A DNA stretch of 13,697 nt from Chloroflexota bacterium (GTDB taxonomy: Bacteria; Chloroflexota; Anaerolineae; UBA1429). Under the pieces are notes generated by a model. It searched no databases. It saw only the letters and a program-made list of their open reading frames with translations, and had not been told where the DNA came from. The translations under genes and the position numbers were made by a program. Location of the stretch: positions 1-13,697 of the forward strand of contig JAAYXX010000365.1 of the NCBI GenBank assembly GCA_012515695.1. The letters run 5' to 3'. Positions 6,350-13,635 of the stretch are shown here, one piece after another (positions within the stretch are counted from its first letter, which is position 1; each line of letters starts with the position of its first letter).

Positions 6350-6378
6350 ATGATGGCGCGGCAAGCGACGCTTGTCAA
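6350..6378 (-). promoter_or_regulatory. Probable promoter of the nagA-nagB-like operon
   Basis: On the minus strand TTGACA (6373-6378) is an exact -35 box. Seventeen bases downstream is CATCAT (6350-6355), four of six matches to the -10 consensus. Transcription would start near 6343, giving a short leader of about 30 nt before the ATG at 6312. No clear operator is visible. Confidence 0.5.
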
Positions 6379-6476
6379 GCGGGATAGCCAGCCCAGCCTA
6401 TTGTGCCCCTTTCCTCTGTCGCAATCCCCTTTCCCGTCAGGCTATCATCAAGACATTTTATTGGCGCTGCTTCTTA

Positions 6477-6485
6477 TGTTATAAT
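6477..6485 (+). promoter_or_regulatory. Extended -10 promoter of the dGTPase-like gene
   Basis: TG-T-TATAAT is a perfect extended -10 element with an exact TATAAT at 6480-6485. No good -35 box lies at 16-18 bases; TTTATT at 6457-6462 is the best candidate. An extended -10 often compensates for a weak -35. The start site would be near 6492, about 40 nt before the ATG at 6534. Confidence 0.55.
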
Positions 6486-6533
6486 CGGTTATCACCTGGA
6501 TGGCCTTCACCTGGAACCGCAAAGGATGACGAA

Positions 6534-7685
6534 ATGCTCGCAGATAGAAGGGAACTGGAGAACCTGGAAGATCGGGAACTGGCGCCCTATGCCCAGCGTA
6601 GCGGCGCTTCTCGCGGGCGGCAATACCCCGAAGAGGAACACCCCTACCGCACGGCCTTTCAACGCGACCGCGACCGCATCCTCTATACTACCGCGTTTCG
6701 CCGCCTGGAATACAAGACGCAGGTCTTTGTCAATCACGAAGGGGTCCACTATCGGACCCGCCTGACCCACACGCTCGAAGTCGCCCAGATTGCGCGCACC
6801 ATCGCCCGTGCTCTGCGCGTCAACCAGGACCTTGTGGAGGCCATTGCAATGGCCCACGACCTGGGCCACACGCCCTTTGGTCATTCGGGGGAATCGGCCC
6901 TGCACGAGATCATGGCCGACAAAGGGGGGTTCAACCACAACACCCACGGCCTGCGTATTGTGGAGGAACTAGAGGAACGCTACCCTGGCTTTCCGGGGCT
7001 GAACCTCACCTGGGAAGTGCGTGAGGGGATTATCAAGCACGCCACCGATTATGACGTGCCAGAGGCAGAGGGCTATGAACCCGACCATCGCCCCACGTTG
7101 GAGGCCCAGATTATCAACGTGGCCGATGAAATCGCCTACAATACCCACGACCTGGACGATGGCTTGCGCGCCGAGTTGCTCGCGCCGCAGCAGTTGCGCG
7201 GCCTGGCTCTGTGGGAACAAGCACTGGATGCCTTGGGCCTGTCGGGCGACACCATCACCCCCCTGGATCGTGGCCGCATTGTGCGCTATCTCACCAATCT
7301 GGCCGTATCCGATGTACTCCATGCCACTGACGCCCGATTGCAGGAACTCCAGCCGCGCTCAGTCGAGGACGTGCGCCGCCAGCCTGCCGACCTCGTCCAA
7401 TACTCGGAGGAGATGCAGCCCAAGAACCGCCAGCTCAAGGCGTTTCTGCTCACCAACCTCTATCGCCATTGGCGCGTCATGCGTATGCAAGAAAAAGCCA
7501 AACGCACCATTGACCGGCTGTTCCACGTCTACCAGGCCGAGCCGCTACAGCTTCCCTACGAAGTGCAAGAGCGCATCCCCGCAGAGGGGCTGCAACGGGT
7601 CATCTGCGACTATATCGCAGGGATGACCGACCGCTTTGCCCTGGAAGAGTATGGCAAGTTGTTCGATCCCTACGAGCGAGTCTAG
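6534..7685 (+). CDS. dgt: Deoxyguanosinetriphosphate triphosphohydrolase-like protein (HD domain)
   Basis: A 383-residue cytoplasmic enzyme of the dGTPase/dNTP triphosphohydrolase family, which cleaves dNTPs to deoxynucleoside and triphosphate. The N-terminus carries the signature RDRDRILYTTAFRRLEYKTQVF (about 44-65, listed here only as landmark residues R44, R54-R57 and K61). HD metal ligands are H79 in RLTHT, H108-D109 in AHDLGHTPFGH and D198 in NVADEIAYNTHD. The size fits the shorter type 2 proteins, whose nucleotide preference varies. The ATG at 6534 has AAAGGA seven bases upstream; a longer frame reaches 6372, but it has no such site and would include the promoter. Transcribed alone on the plus strand. 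Its TAG shares a CTAG with the stop of the convergent gene. Confidence 0.93.
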   Translation: MLADRRELENLEDRELAPYAQRSGASRGRQYPEEEHPYRTAFQRDRDRILYTTAFRRLEYKTQVFVNHEGVHYRTRLTHTLEVAQIARTIARALRVNQDLVEAIAMAHDLGHTPFGHSGESALHEIMADKGGFNHNTHGLRIVEELEERYPGFPGLNLTWEVREGIIKHATDYDVPEAEGYEPDHRPTLEAQIINVADEIAYNTHDLDDGLRAELLAPQQLRGLALWEQALDALGLSGDTITPLDRGRIVRYLTNLAVSDVLHATDARLQELQPRSVEDVRRQPADLVQYSEEMQPKNRQLKAFLLTNLYRHWRVMRMQEKAKRTIDRLFHVYQAEPLQLPYEVQERIPAEGLQRVICDYIAGMTDRFALEEYGKLFDPYERV

Positions 7686-8947
7686 GCAAGCCGCGTACCC
7701 TCGGCCCTGAGTTCGAGCACCAGCCGCGAGAAGTAGCTGTTGGGCATCCGCTCATCATCCGCATAGTCCATATCGGTCACTGTAATGAGCATCCGCAGCG
7801 ATTCCGTCTCCAGGGTGACGGACAAGTTGGGTCTGGCGATGTACGTAGGCCCCCTGGCGGCCAGCCGCTCACGAACAGCCTCCACCCGGCTTGCGTACTC
7901 GCTGATCAGATAGCACTTGACTTCTTCCGGTTGGCTGCCGCGCTCGCCCAGGTCGTGCAGCCATACCTCGAACGCGTCCACACGCTGCACGCCCTCATCA
8001 TCTATCACATCCGCAATAACGATCCCGCAATCGCCCACCAATTCGTCGCCCAACTCGATGGCATAGGAGACCTCGAAATGGTCGTCTCCCAAGACGTACT
8101 CGGCCCCGAACGTGCCCAGGAACACGCCCGTAGCGCCTGTTGGCGCCATGTGGCGCGGGTCCATCTCCTCTTCCTCGTCCAGGTACTCGTCTTCCTCTTC
8201 GTCCTCAGCATACACGGGCATCACATGCATGGGCCGCCCCGGTTTGGCCGCCGCCGCATAGGCATCCGCCCGGCTGTATGGCGGAGCGCCGCCGGAATCC
8301 TTGGGATATAGCTCCTGCCGAGCAGCCCCACGGTAGTCATCGTCGCCCCACAGCCGCACAGTCCCCGCCGATGTGCGCCCCGTCAGCCCCATCTGTGCCT
8401 CTGGGCCAGGGTTGGGCGCGGACGAGGGCACGGCTACAGATGAAGGCGCGGGATTGGCCCGCCTGCGACGCGCCATAACGGCCACTACCAGCGCCGTCGC
8501 CATGATCAAGAACCCCAACCCCAGAATCACATAGCCCAGCCAGGAAATGGACTGCACGAGCGTCCTGCGTGGGGGCGTAAACTCGATTGTCCCCGCTTCG
8601 GGCAGCCCGGCCATCGCCGCCATGCGCTCAAGCCGCTTGGCGGCTGCCCCATCTCCGGCCTTCCGCTGCTTCTCGGCCACCTGCTGCACCAGGGCCGCCA
8701 CTTGCTCCCAGCCGGTGTCGTCATCCATCAGCCGCGCCAACCGATCACCCGCCAGATCGACGTTGCTGTTGACAGCCAGCGAATCCGCCGCCATCATCAC
8801 CCATTCTTCCTGATGGCGCGCGCGCAGATCAGCCGGGTCGGTGTCGTACCATCGGACCGGCCACACCTGCCATCCCAGCCCCAGCCCCATCATGATGCCC
8901 AAAAAGAACGCCAGCAGCAGTAACCCGACGCTTCGGTTGCGTGTCAT
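7682..8947 (-). CDS. Two-helix membrane protein with acidic linker, unknown function
   Basis: A 421-residue protein that I do not recognise. Residues 7-26 form a hydrophobic helix (signal anchor), 27-135 a mainly helical, charged segment probably outside the membrane, and 136-158 a second transmembrane helix followed by ARRRR, consistent with a cytoplasmic C-terminus. A Pro/Ala/Ser-rich linker (164-185) and a very acidic stretch (EDEEEDEYLDEEEEMD, 248-263) lead to a folded-looking domain at about 270-421 with many Val/Ile strands (EYVLGDDHFEVSYAIEL, GDCGIVIADVIDDEGV). Both ends being hydrophobic or folded argues against an ORF artefact. The ATG has GGAGGG nine bases upstream. It is last in the fmt-lipB-peptidase-glycosyltransferase block, just after the glycosyltransferase, so an envelope role is possible but only inferred. 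Confidence 0.85.
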   Translation of the reverse strand: MTRNRSVGLLLLAFFLGIMMGLGLGWQVWPVRWYDTDPADLRARHQEEWVMMAADSLAVNSNVDLAGDRLARLMDDDTGWEQVAALVQQVAEKQRKAGDGAAAKRLERMAAMAGLPEAGTIEFTPPRRTLVQSISWLGYVILGLGFLIMATALVVAVMARRRRANPAPSSVAVPSSAPNPGPEAQMGLTGRTSAGTVRLWGDDDYRGAARQELYPKDSGGAPPYSRADAYAAAAKPGRPMHVMPVYAEDEEEDEYLDEEEEMDPRHMAPTGATGVFLGTFGAEYVLGDDHFEVSYAIELGDELVGDCGIVIADVIDDEGVQRVDAFEVWLHDLGERGSQPEEVKCYLISEYASRVEAVRERLAARGPTYIARPNLSVTLETESLRMLITVTDMDYADDERMPNSYFSRLVLELRAEGTRLA

Positions 8948-9114
8948 CGCGAGTGTCCCTCCGCATTTGGCCGATAGACCGGTTCGCCATCCTCATCATA
9001 TCGCAACTCGGGTATGGCTGCAACACCATTCCACGAAATGGACGTAAAGACTGCCAACCCATCAACGATGCTGCTTCGCCAGGTGGAGAACGGTCTGAAA
9101 CCACCTTCCATACT
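8944..9114 (-). CDS. Possible small ORF between glycosyltransferase and membrane protein
   Basis: An open frame of 56 residues from ATG at 9112-9114 to TGA at 8944-8946. It overlaps the end of the glycosyltransferase gene in another frame and fills the 114-base gap. It ends in an ATGA overlap with the start of the membrane protein gene, a typical coupling arrangement. The part lying in the gap reads LAVFTSISWNGVAAIPELRY then DEDGEPVYRPNAEGHSR. No Shine-Dalgarno site precedes the ATG, the third codon positions are not strongly GC-rich and I know no family. It may be a real small gene or a chance frame. Confidence 0.25.
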   Translation of the reverse strand, partial: SMEGGFRPFSTWRSSIVDGLAVFTSISWNGVAAIPELRYDEDGEPVYRPNAEGHSR

Positions 9115-10501
9115 TCTGCGCCAGCAATAGGGGCAATCCAAAGACAAACGGGATAATCAGGCTGTACGCCTGCTGGATGTTGATTACATCGCTCCAGGCG
9201 CTGCTCAGAATGTACAGAACAACGGAAACCAACCCACACCAGCTAAAGACAATAGTGCGCAGCCTCTCCCGCTCGTCTAGCAGCAGACTCGCGAGAACCA
9301 CCAGCCACACGATGTACCAGTAGCCAAACGCCAGCGCCCCCAGCAGCAACCAGGCATACAGCACCCGGTGGCATGTCTGCGCCGCCGGGGTTCCCTCGCG
9401 CCAGGCCCGCGCAATCACCCACAGATACGCGCCCCCAAACGCAAGACGCATGGCCCAGCTTCCTATCTGGAAGGCGTCTGGCACGGCAAACACGCGGTCC
9501 AGGGTGAGAATCAGCCAGGCGGCCACCGAGTTGTGCCCAAAGGCCATCTGCTTGAGCAAACCCCAATCCTTGCCAGGCCACAGCGGCCCAAAGATCAGCG
9601 CGCCCAACAGCAGGGACGCCAGCAGCCCGCGACCTACCGTCCGCAGCCAAACGCGGGTCGGAACCTGGCGCCAGAGCAACACGATCACCACGGGCAGCAG
9701 CAAGAACGGCACATATTTGACCAGCCCCCCCACCACCAGCAGGACGATGGCGCTGGAGTGGTGGCTGCGCTCCCAGGCCCACAGCGCCAACAGCACAAAC
9801 AGCATCATATACAGGTCGTTGTGGCCCTGTGCGTGGGCTTCCAACAGCACCAGAGGGTTCCAGGCAAAGGCGACCAGGCCAGACAGGATATGCTCCCGGC
9901 CCCGCCGCCGAAGGATAGCGAAAATCACGCTCAGGCAGGCGACGTAGACGCCCACGTTGAACAGCTTAAAGACTAACACAGAGCGCAGCAGGCTACCATC
10001 CCCCAGACGCGCCAGCAAGGCAGCCGTCCACTCCCACAAGGGACCATAAGGCGAAGGAAAATCAACCCACTCACTGGGAAACGGGACATACGCGGCTATA
10101 TCCTGAAAGGTGTTCGGGGGCACCACCAAAGAGTTATACCCGTGGATTCCCAACACCCGGCCACGCGCCACGTAGAGAAACAAATCCGAGGCGCCATAGG
10201 GGTATACACCAGCCAGCGCCAGGGCCGAGAGGACGCCGCAGCCGATGACGATGGCGACGGGTGCACGCCCCTGCATCCGAGAGGCGAGGTACAGACCCAG
10301 CAGGTATAACCCGAATAGCACAGTGACCGCCCCCACATACCGCGCATAGGCCGTCGGGGAGCCGCCGGTAAGGGTTGCCAGATCGGGCGGCGCTCCAGTG
10401 GGGATCAACCTCGATAGACTGAAGCGGCTAGCAAACGCCCAAATATACGTACCCAGAGCAAACAGACCACACAACAACAGGGCAAGACGCTTTCGAACCA
10501 T
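9062..10501 (-). CDS. GT-C family polyprenol-phosphate-dependent glycosyltransferase (GT87/MptA-MptB-like)
   Basis: A 479-residue integral membrane enzyme with about 11-12 hydrophobic helices and no cytoplasmic catalytic domain. The first large loop contains YPYGASDLFLYVARGRVLGIHGYNSLV around 100-125 (key D106), matching the acidic catalytic loop of GT-C transferases that use polyprenol-phosphate mannose or a similar donor. WVDFPSPYGPLW (145-156) and AQGHNDLYMML (224-234) are further motifs of the MptA/MptB and DUF2029 group. It probably adds a hexose, perhaps mannose, to a lipid or envelope glycan on the outer face of the membrane. The ATG at 10501 is fixed by a TGA three codons upstream in frame, but its Shine-Dalgarno site is weak (AAGGA about 17 bases away). 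It lies 114 bases after the aminopeptidase stop, so coupling is loose. Confidence 0.85.
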   Translation of the reverse strand: MVRKRLALLLCGLFALGTYIWAFASRFSLSRLIPTGAPPDLATLTGGSPTAYARYVGAVTVLFGLYLLGLYLASRMQGRAPVAIVIGCGVLSALALAGVYPYGASDLFLYVARGRVLGIHGYNSLVVPPNTFQDIAAYVPFPSEWVDFPSPYGPLWEWTAALLARLGDGSLLRSVLVFKLFNVGVYVACLSVIFAILRRRGREHILSGLVAFAWNPLVLLEAHAQGHNDLYMMLFVLLALWAWERSHHSSAIVLLVVGGLVKYVPFLLLPVVIVLLWRQVPTRVWLRTVGRGLLASLLLGALIFGPLWPGKDWGLLKQMAFGHNSVAAWLILTLDRVFAVPDAFQIGSWAMRLAFGGAYLWVIARAWREGTPAAQTCHRVLYAWLLLGALAFGYWYIVWLVVLASLLLDERERLRTIVFSWCGLVSVVLYILSSAWSDVINIQQAYSLIIPFVFGLPLLLAQKYGRWFQTVLHLAKQHR

Positions 10502-10615
10502 GGCGAATCAGACAGTGTCCTTGCGAGTTATCGCTTGTGTTGCGCCGACGTCACCTAGCCCCCAGTCCAGCAGGCGGCCAACCGGGAGCCGGGCGCGTCG
10601 GCTAGTTCACATTGA

Positions 10616-11692
10616 TCACTTGCCAGGAATCACTGGCACTTTGGGCACCTGGGTCAACACCTGACACCCATCCTCCCAGACGACGGCCATGTCCTCGATA
10701 CGGACACCGCCCCAGCCGGGGAGATAGATGCCCGGCTCGATGGTCAGGATAGACCCCGCCGGGATGGCGCCCGTGAACAACTGGGACGCCCTGGGCTGCT
10801 CGTGAATAGCCAGCCCCACGCCATGCCCCAGGCCGTGCCCGAACTTGCCCTCATACCCGGCCGCATAGATGATATCGCGCGCGATGGCGTCCGCCTCCAC
10901 GCCCGACATCCCCGCCCTGATCTGTCCCTCGGCGGCCAGTTGCGCCTTGAGCACCACGTCCCACACGGCCTTGTATTCATCGCTCGCCTCACCCACACAG
11001 AACGACCGGGTTAGGTCGGAGCAGTAGCCTTGATACAGCGCCCCCATGTCAATCACCAGCGGGTCGCCAACCTGTACGACGCGATCCGACGTGACCGCGT
11101 GCGGCATGGCCGCATTGGGGCCAGAGGCCACGATGGTGGTGAACGACAGCGCCTCAGCGCCCCGCGTCCGCATACTCACTTCCAGCTCCCAGGCGATTTC
11201 CCGCTCGGTCATGCCGGGCCGAATCCACTCCATGATATGCGCCATCGCCTCGTCGGCGATACGCACCGCCTCGGTAATCGTCTCGATCTCGCTGGCGTCT
11301 TTGACCTGCCGCAAATCCTCGACGAGGTCGCTGGTTGCCACCCACTCAACCCCGTCAATCACCTGTTTCCACTGCTCAAACGTTTCGACGGAAATCACGT
11401 GGCTCTCAAACCCCACGCGCTGCACCCCCAGAGCGGCTATCTGCGCCGCCAGCGCGTCGCGTGTGCTGCTCGTGATCTCGACCAGCTCACACGCCGGGGC
11501 CTGGTGCTTCACCTGTTCAAAATAGCGAAAGTCGGTGATCAACAGTGCGCGCTCCTGGCTGACAACCAACACACCCGCCGATCCAGTGAACCCGCTCAGG
11601 TAGCGCCGGTTCTCCGGCTGGCTGACGATCATCGCATCCAGGTTCCGCTCTCGCAGTACCTCGCGCAAAAGCTGTAGACGTTGTTCTATCAC
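10616..11692 (-). CDS. M24 family metallopeptidase (Xaa-Pro aminopeptidase/dipeptidase type)
   Basis: A 358-residue two-metal aminopeptidase with a creatinase-like N-terminal domain (PENRRYLSGFTGSAG, 26-40) and a pita-bread catalytic domain. The five metal ligands are visible: D215 (VIDMGA), D226 (SDLTRSF), H290 (HGLGHGVG), E319 (TIEPG) and E333 (VRIEDM); H297 in IHEQP is the usual extra histidine. It would remove residues before or after proline from cytoplasmic peptides. The GTG at 11692 is preferred because AAGGAG lies ten bases upstream and the protein then begins MIEQRLQLLR, the usual family start. In-frame GTG, TTG and ATG codons at 11725-11731 give 11-13 more residues but lack a ribosome site. 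It follows lipB by 52 bases. Whether it is prolidase or aminopeptidase P is not resolved. Confidence 0.92.
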   Translation of the reverse strand: MIEQRLQLLREVLRERNLDAMIVSQPENRRYLSGFTGSAGVLVVSQERALLITDFRYFEQVKHQAPACELVEITSSTRDALAAQIAALGVQRVGFESHVISVETFEQWKQVIDGVEWVATSDLVEDLRQVKDASEIETITEAVRIADEAMAHIMEWIRPGMTEREIAWELEVSMRTRGAEALSFTTIVASGPNAAMPHAVTSDRVVQVGDPLVIDMGALYQGYCSDLTRSFCVGEASDEYKAVWDVVLKAQLAAEGQIRAGMSGVEADAIARDIIYAAGYEGKFGHGLGHGVGLAIHEQPRASQLFTGAIPAGSILTIEPGIYLPGWGGVRIEDMAVVWEDGCQVLTQVPKVPVIPGK

Positions 11693-11744
11693 AGGTATGG
11701 TGCTCCTTTTCCCCAAATCCCCCATCAACACCGGGAGTTGAAAG

Positions 11745-12446
11745 CTATACTGTTTGGACCTTCTCCCCCGCCCTGGCCTCCAGTTCGGCCACGGTAGTGG
11801 GAACCAACTCGACGCCGAACATGCGGGCGAAATGGTCGGCCACCCGCGCGCGCATCTCGGCCATCGTCGGGGCGTGCGCCAACTCTAGCGCGACGCTGGT
11901 CACCCCCCCATCGGTGATACCACAGGGAATAATGAACGACCAGTGCAGCATGTTGGGATTGACGTTCAGGGCAAACCCATGAAACGTCACCCCGCGCTTG
12001 ATACGCACGCCGAGCGCGGTGATCTTGTTCTCGCCCACCCACACGCCAATGATCCCCTCACGCTTGTGGGTCTGGATGCCGATTTCGGCCAGCGCGGCGG
12101 CGACCATATCCTCCAGCCGGTGCATATAGTCGCTGGCCCCCAGGTCATAGTCCGGCAGATGCAGGATGGGATACCCCACCAGTTGGCCGGGGCCGTGGTA
12201 TGTCACATCCCCGCCGCGCTCTGTCCGGCAAACCTGCACACCCTCGGCTTCCAGCACCTCCGGCGAGGCCAGAATGTGCGCCTCGTCTGCCCGCCGCCCC
12301 AAGGTAATCACCGGCTCGTGCTCCAGCAATATCAACACATCGTCTATCAACCCGCGTTGCCGCCAGTCTACCAACGTTTGCTGCAACGCTTCCATCGGCT
12401 TGTATGGCTCTATCCCCAAGTTCAAGAGCCAGACTCGTTTCTTCAA
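11745..12446 (-). CDS. lipB: Octanoyl-[acyl-carrier-protein]:protein octanoyltransferase
   Basis: A 233-residue cytoplasmic enzyme that transfers octanoate from acyl carrier protein to lipoyl domains, the first step of lipoate synthesis. RTERGGDVTYHGPGQLVGYP (74-93) is the family signature. The catalytic pair is K141 in KITALGVRIKRGVTFHGFAL and C175 in IIPCGITDGG. The start is TTG at 12444-12446: GGAGG lies seven bases upstream, and an in-frame TGA only two codons upstream rules out a longer form. No lipA is in the window. It lies between fmt, with a 181-base gap containing a palindromic repeat, and the M24 peptidase. The gap may hold a promoter or processing site; I see no convincing hexamers. 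Confidence 0.95.
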   Translation of the reverse strand: MKKRVWLLNLGIEPYKPMEALQQTLVDWRQRGLIDDVLILLEHEPVITLGRRADEAHILASPEVLEAEGVQVCRTERGGDVTYHGPGQLVGYPILHLPDYDLGASDYMHRLEDMVAAALAEIGIQTHKREGIIGVWVGENKITALGVRIKRGVTFHGFALNVNPNMLHWSFIIPCGITDGGVTSVALELAHAPTMAEMRARVADHFARMFGVELVPTTVAELEARAGEKVQTV

Positions 12447-12468
12447 GGTTCATCCTCCAACGCCGCGT

Positions 12469-12589
12469 TAGGATGGGCGGTTGAAACCGCGGCAACCATT
12501 GCCTCGCCAGCTTGCTGGCGCCGCCATGCATGGCGATTGCAGTGGTTGGTGCAGTTTTAACTGCCTACGAGATGGCACGTCGGGTTACC
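12469..12589 (+). repeat. Palindrome-mosaic intergenic repeat, copy 2
   Basis: A 121-bp relative of the element at 2202-2386, in the fmt-lipB gap. The first 22 bases (12469-12490) are identical to copy 1, and the right end from GCAGTGGTTGG to GGGTTACC (12539-12589) is nearly so. The middle differs but is again made of perfect palindromes: GGCAA-CCA-TTGCC, CGCCAGC-TT-GCTGGCG and CGCCATG-CATGGCG. It has one 36-bp right-end unit, not two. The strand given is that of copy 1; transcripts from fmt into lipB would read the complement. Its left end stops 10 bases short of the lipB ribosome site. Confidence 0.85.
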
Positions 12590-12627
12590 GCAGTAAACCC
12601 TTATCACACACTGTTTCCCGCCTGCGA

Positions 12628-13572
12628 CTACCCCAACACAGAGCCAACGAACTGCCGCTGCCCACGGGCAAAAGCACGCGCATCCACCGGCCCTTTGCCC
12701 GCCAGTTGCACCGTCTCCAGCAGCAGAACGCCCCCGCCAGTGACCACGCCGATCCCCTCGCCCGTGTTCACCACCGTGCCCGGCGCCGCATTCTGGGGCG
12801 CTGGCGAGCCAGCCGCCGCAGGACGAGCGCGCAAAATCTTGAAATTGCGCCCTTCAAAGCTGGTATAGGCTCCCGGCCAGGGGGTAAAGGCGCGGATTTG
12901 GCGGTCTATCTCTGCCGCCGTTCGGCTCCAGTCAATGGCCCCCTGCTCCTTGCTAATCGGCGGGGCGTAGGTGGCCTGACTGTCATCCTGAGGCACAGGC
13001 GTGATCTCGCCCGCCAGCCAGCGGGGCAGGGTCTCGATCACCAACTCGGCCCCCAAACGCGACAGCTTTTCGCTCAAGCTGGCCGTCGTGTCGTCAGGGG
13101 CAATCGGCAGGCTGCGCTGGGCGATAATGGGGCCGGTATCCATGCCCGCGTCCGTGAGCATCAGCGTGATGCCCGTCTCCTGCTCGCCCTGCAAAATCGC
13201 CACGGTGATGGGAGCGGCCCCCCGCAGCTTGGGCAGCAGCGAGGCGTGTACCCCAATCGTCCCATGCGGCGGAATATCAAGCACCTCTTGCGGCAAGATT
13301 TGCCCGAACGCGGCCAGCACAAACACATCCGCCTGCAACTGGCGCAGCTCTTCCAACGCCTCCCGGTCCCGACGCAGGCGCACCGGCTGCAACACCTTCA
13401 GGCCGCGAGCGACAGCCGCCTCTTTTACCGGCGACGCATGGATACGCGCCCGCCCGCGGCCAACCCGCCGGTCCGGCTGCGTGACCACCGCCACCACGTC
13501 ATGCCGCTCGCTCAACGCCTCCAACACCGGCACGCCAAACTCGGGCGTGCCCAAGAACACAACTCGTGCCAT
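12628..13572 (-). CDS. fmt: Methionyl-tRNA formyltransferase
   Basis: A 314-residue cytoplasmic enzyme that formylates initiator Met-tRNA with 10-formyltetrahydrofolate. It begins MARVVFLGTPEFGVPVLEAL, a classic Fmt start, and has the formyl-transfer loop GVHASLLPKLRGAAPI (107-122) and GMDTGPI (143-149). Of the Asn-His-Asp catalytic set (E. coli N106, H108, D144), H109 and D145 are kept but the Asn position is G107. The C-terminal domain, from about 205 on, contains the RAFTPWPGAYTSF motif. The ATG at 13572 has AAGGA seven bases upstream; a longer frame to 13635 would cover the promoter. The usual partner def is not in view and could lie elsewhere or beyond the right edge. It is the first visible gene of the minus-strand block. 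Confidence 0.95.
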   Translation of the reverse strand: MARVVFLGTPEFGVPVLEALSERHDVVAVVTQPDRRVGRGRARIHASPVKEAAVARGLKVLQPVRLRRDREALEELRQLQADVFVLAAFGQILPQEVLDIPPHGTIGVHASLLPKLRGAAPITVAILQGEQETGITLMLTDAGMDTGPIIAQRSLPIAPDDTTASLSEKLSRLGAELVIETLPRWLAGEITPVPQDDSQATYAPPISKEQGAIDWSRTAAEIDRQIRAFTPWPGAYTSFEGRNFKILRARPAAAGSPAPQNAAPGTVVNTGEGIGVVTGGGVLLLETVQLAGKGPVDARAFARGQRQFVGSVLG

Positions 13573-13606
13573 CTTGTCTTCCTTCCATAGCCAGACAAAC
13601 TCCCGA

Positions 13607-13635
13607 ATTGTAGCAAATCTGGCAGCCAGCCGCAA
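13607..13635 (-). promoter_or_regulatory. Probable promoter of fmt
   Basis: On the minus strand TTGCGG (13630-13635) and TACAAT (13607-13612) are separated by 17 bases. TACAAT is preceded by TGC, forming an extended -10. Transcription would start near 13600, about 28 nt before the fmt ATG. This suggests fmt heads its own transcript and is not co-transcribed from a gene beyond the right edge. Confidence 0.55.

Noticed and set aside
6313..6378. N-terminal extension of NagA with an apparent hydrophobic segment (MSSIIVLAIAGG)
   Set aside because: The extension would contain the promoter and ribosome site, NagA enzymes are cytoplasmic, and the family start fits the ATG at 6312.
10502..10615. Competing inverted repeats (CTAGCC/GGCTAG and GCCGAC/GTCGGC) in front of the glycosyltransferase gene
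   Set aside because: Arms are six bases and widely spaced, with no T-run and no second copy; not enough for an attenuator or terminator call.
12481..13590. Plus-strand frame of 369 codons opposite fmt
   Set aside because: It covers the palindromic repeat and the complement of fmt, and the translation has no domain.
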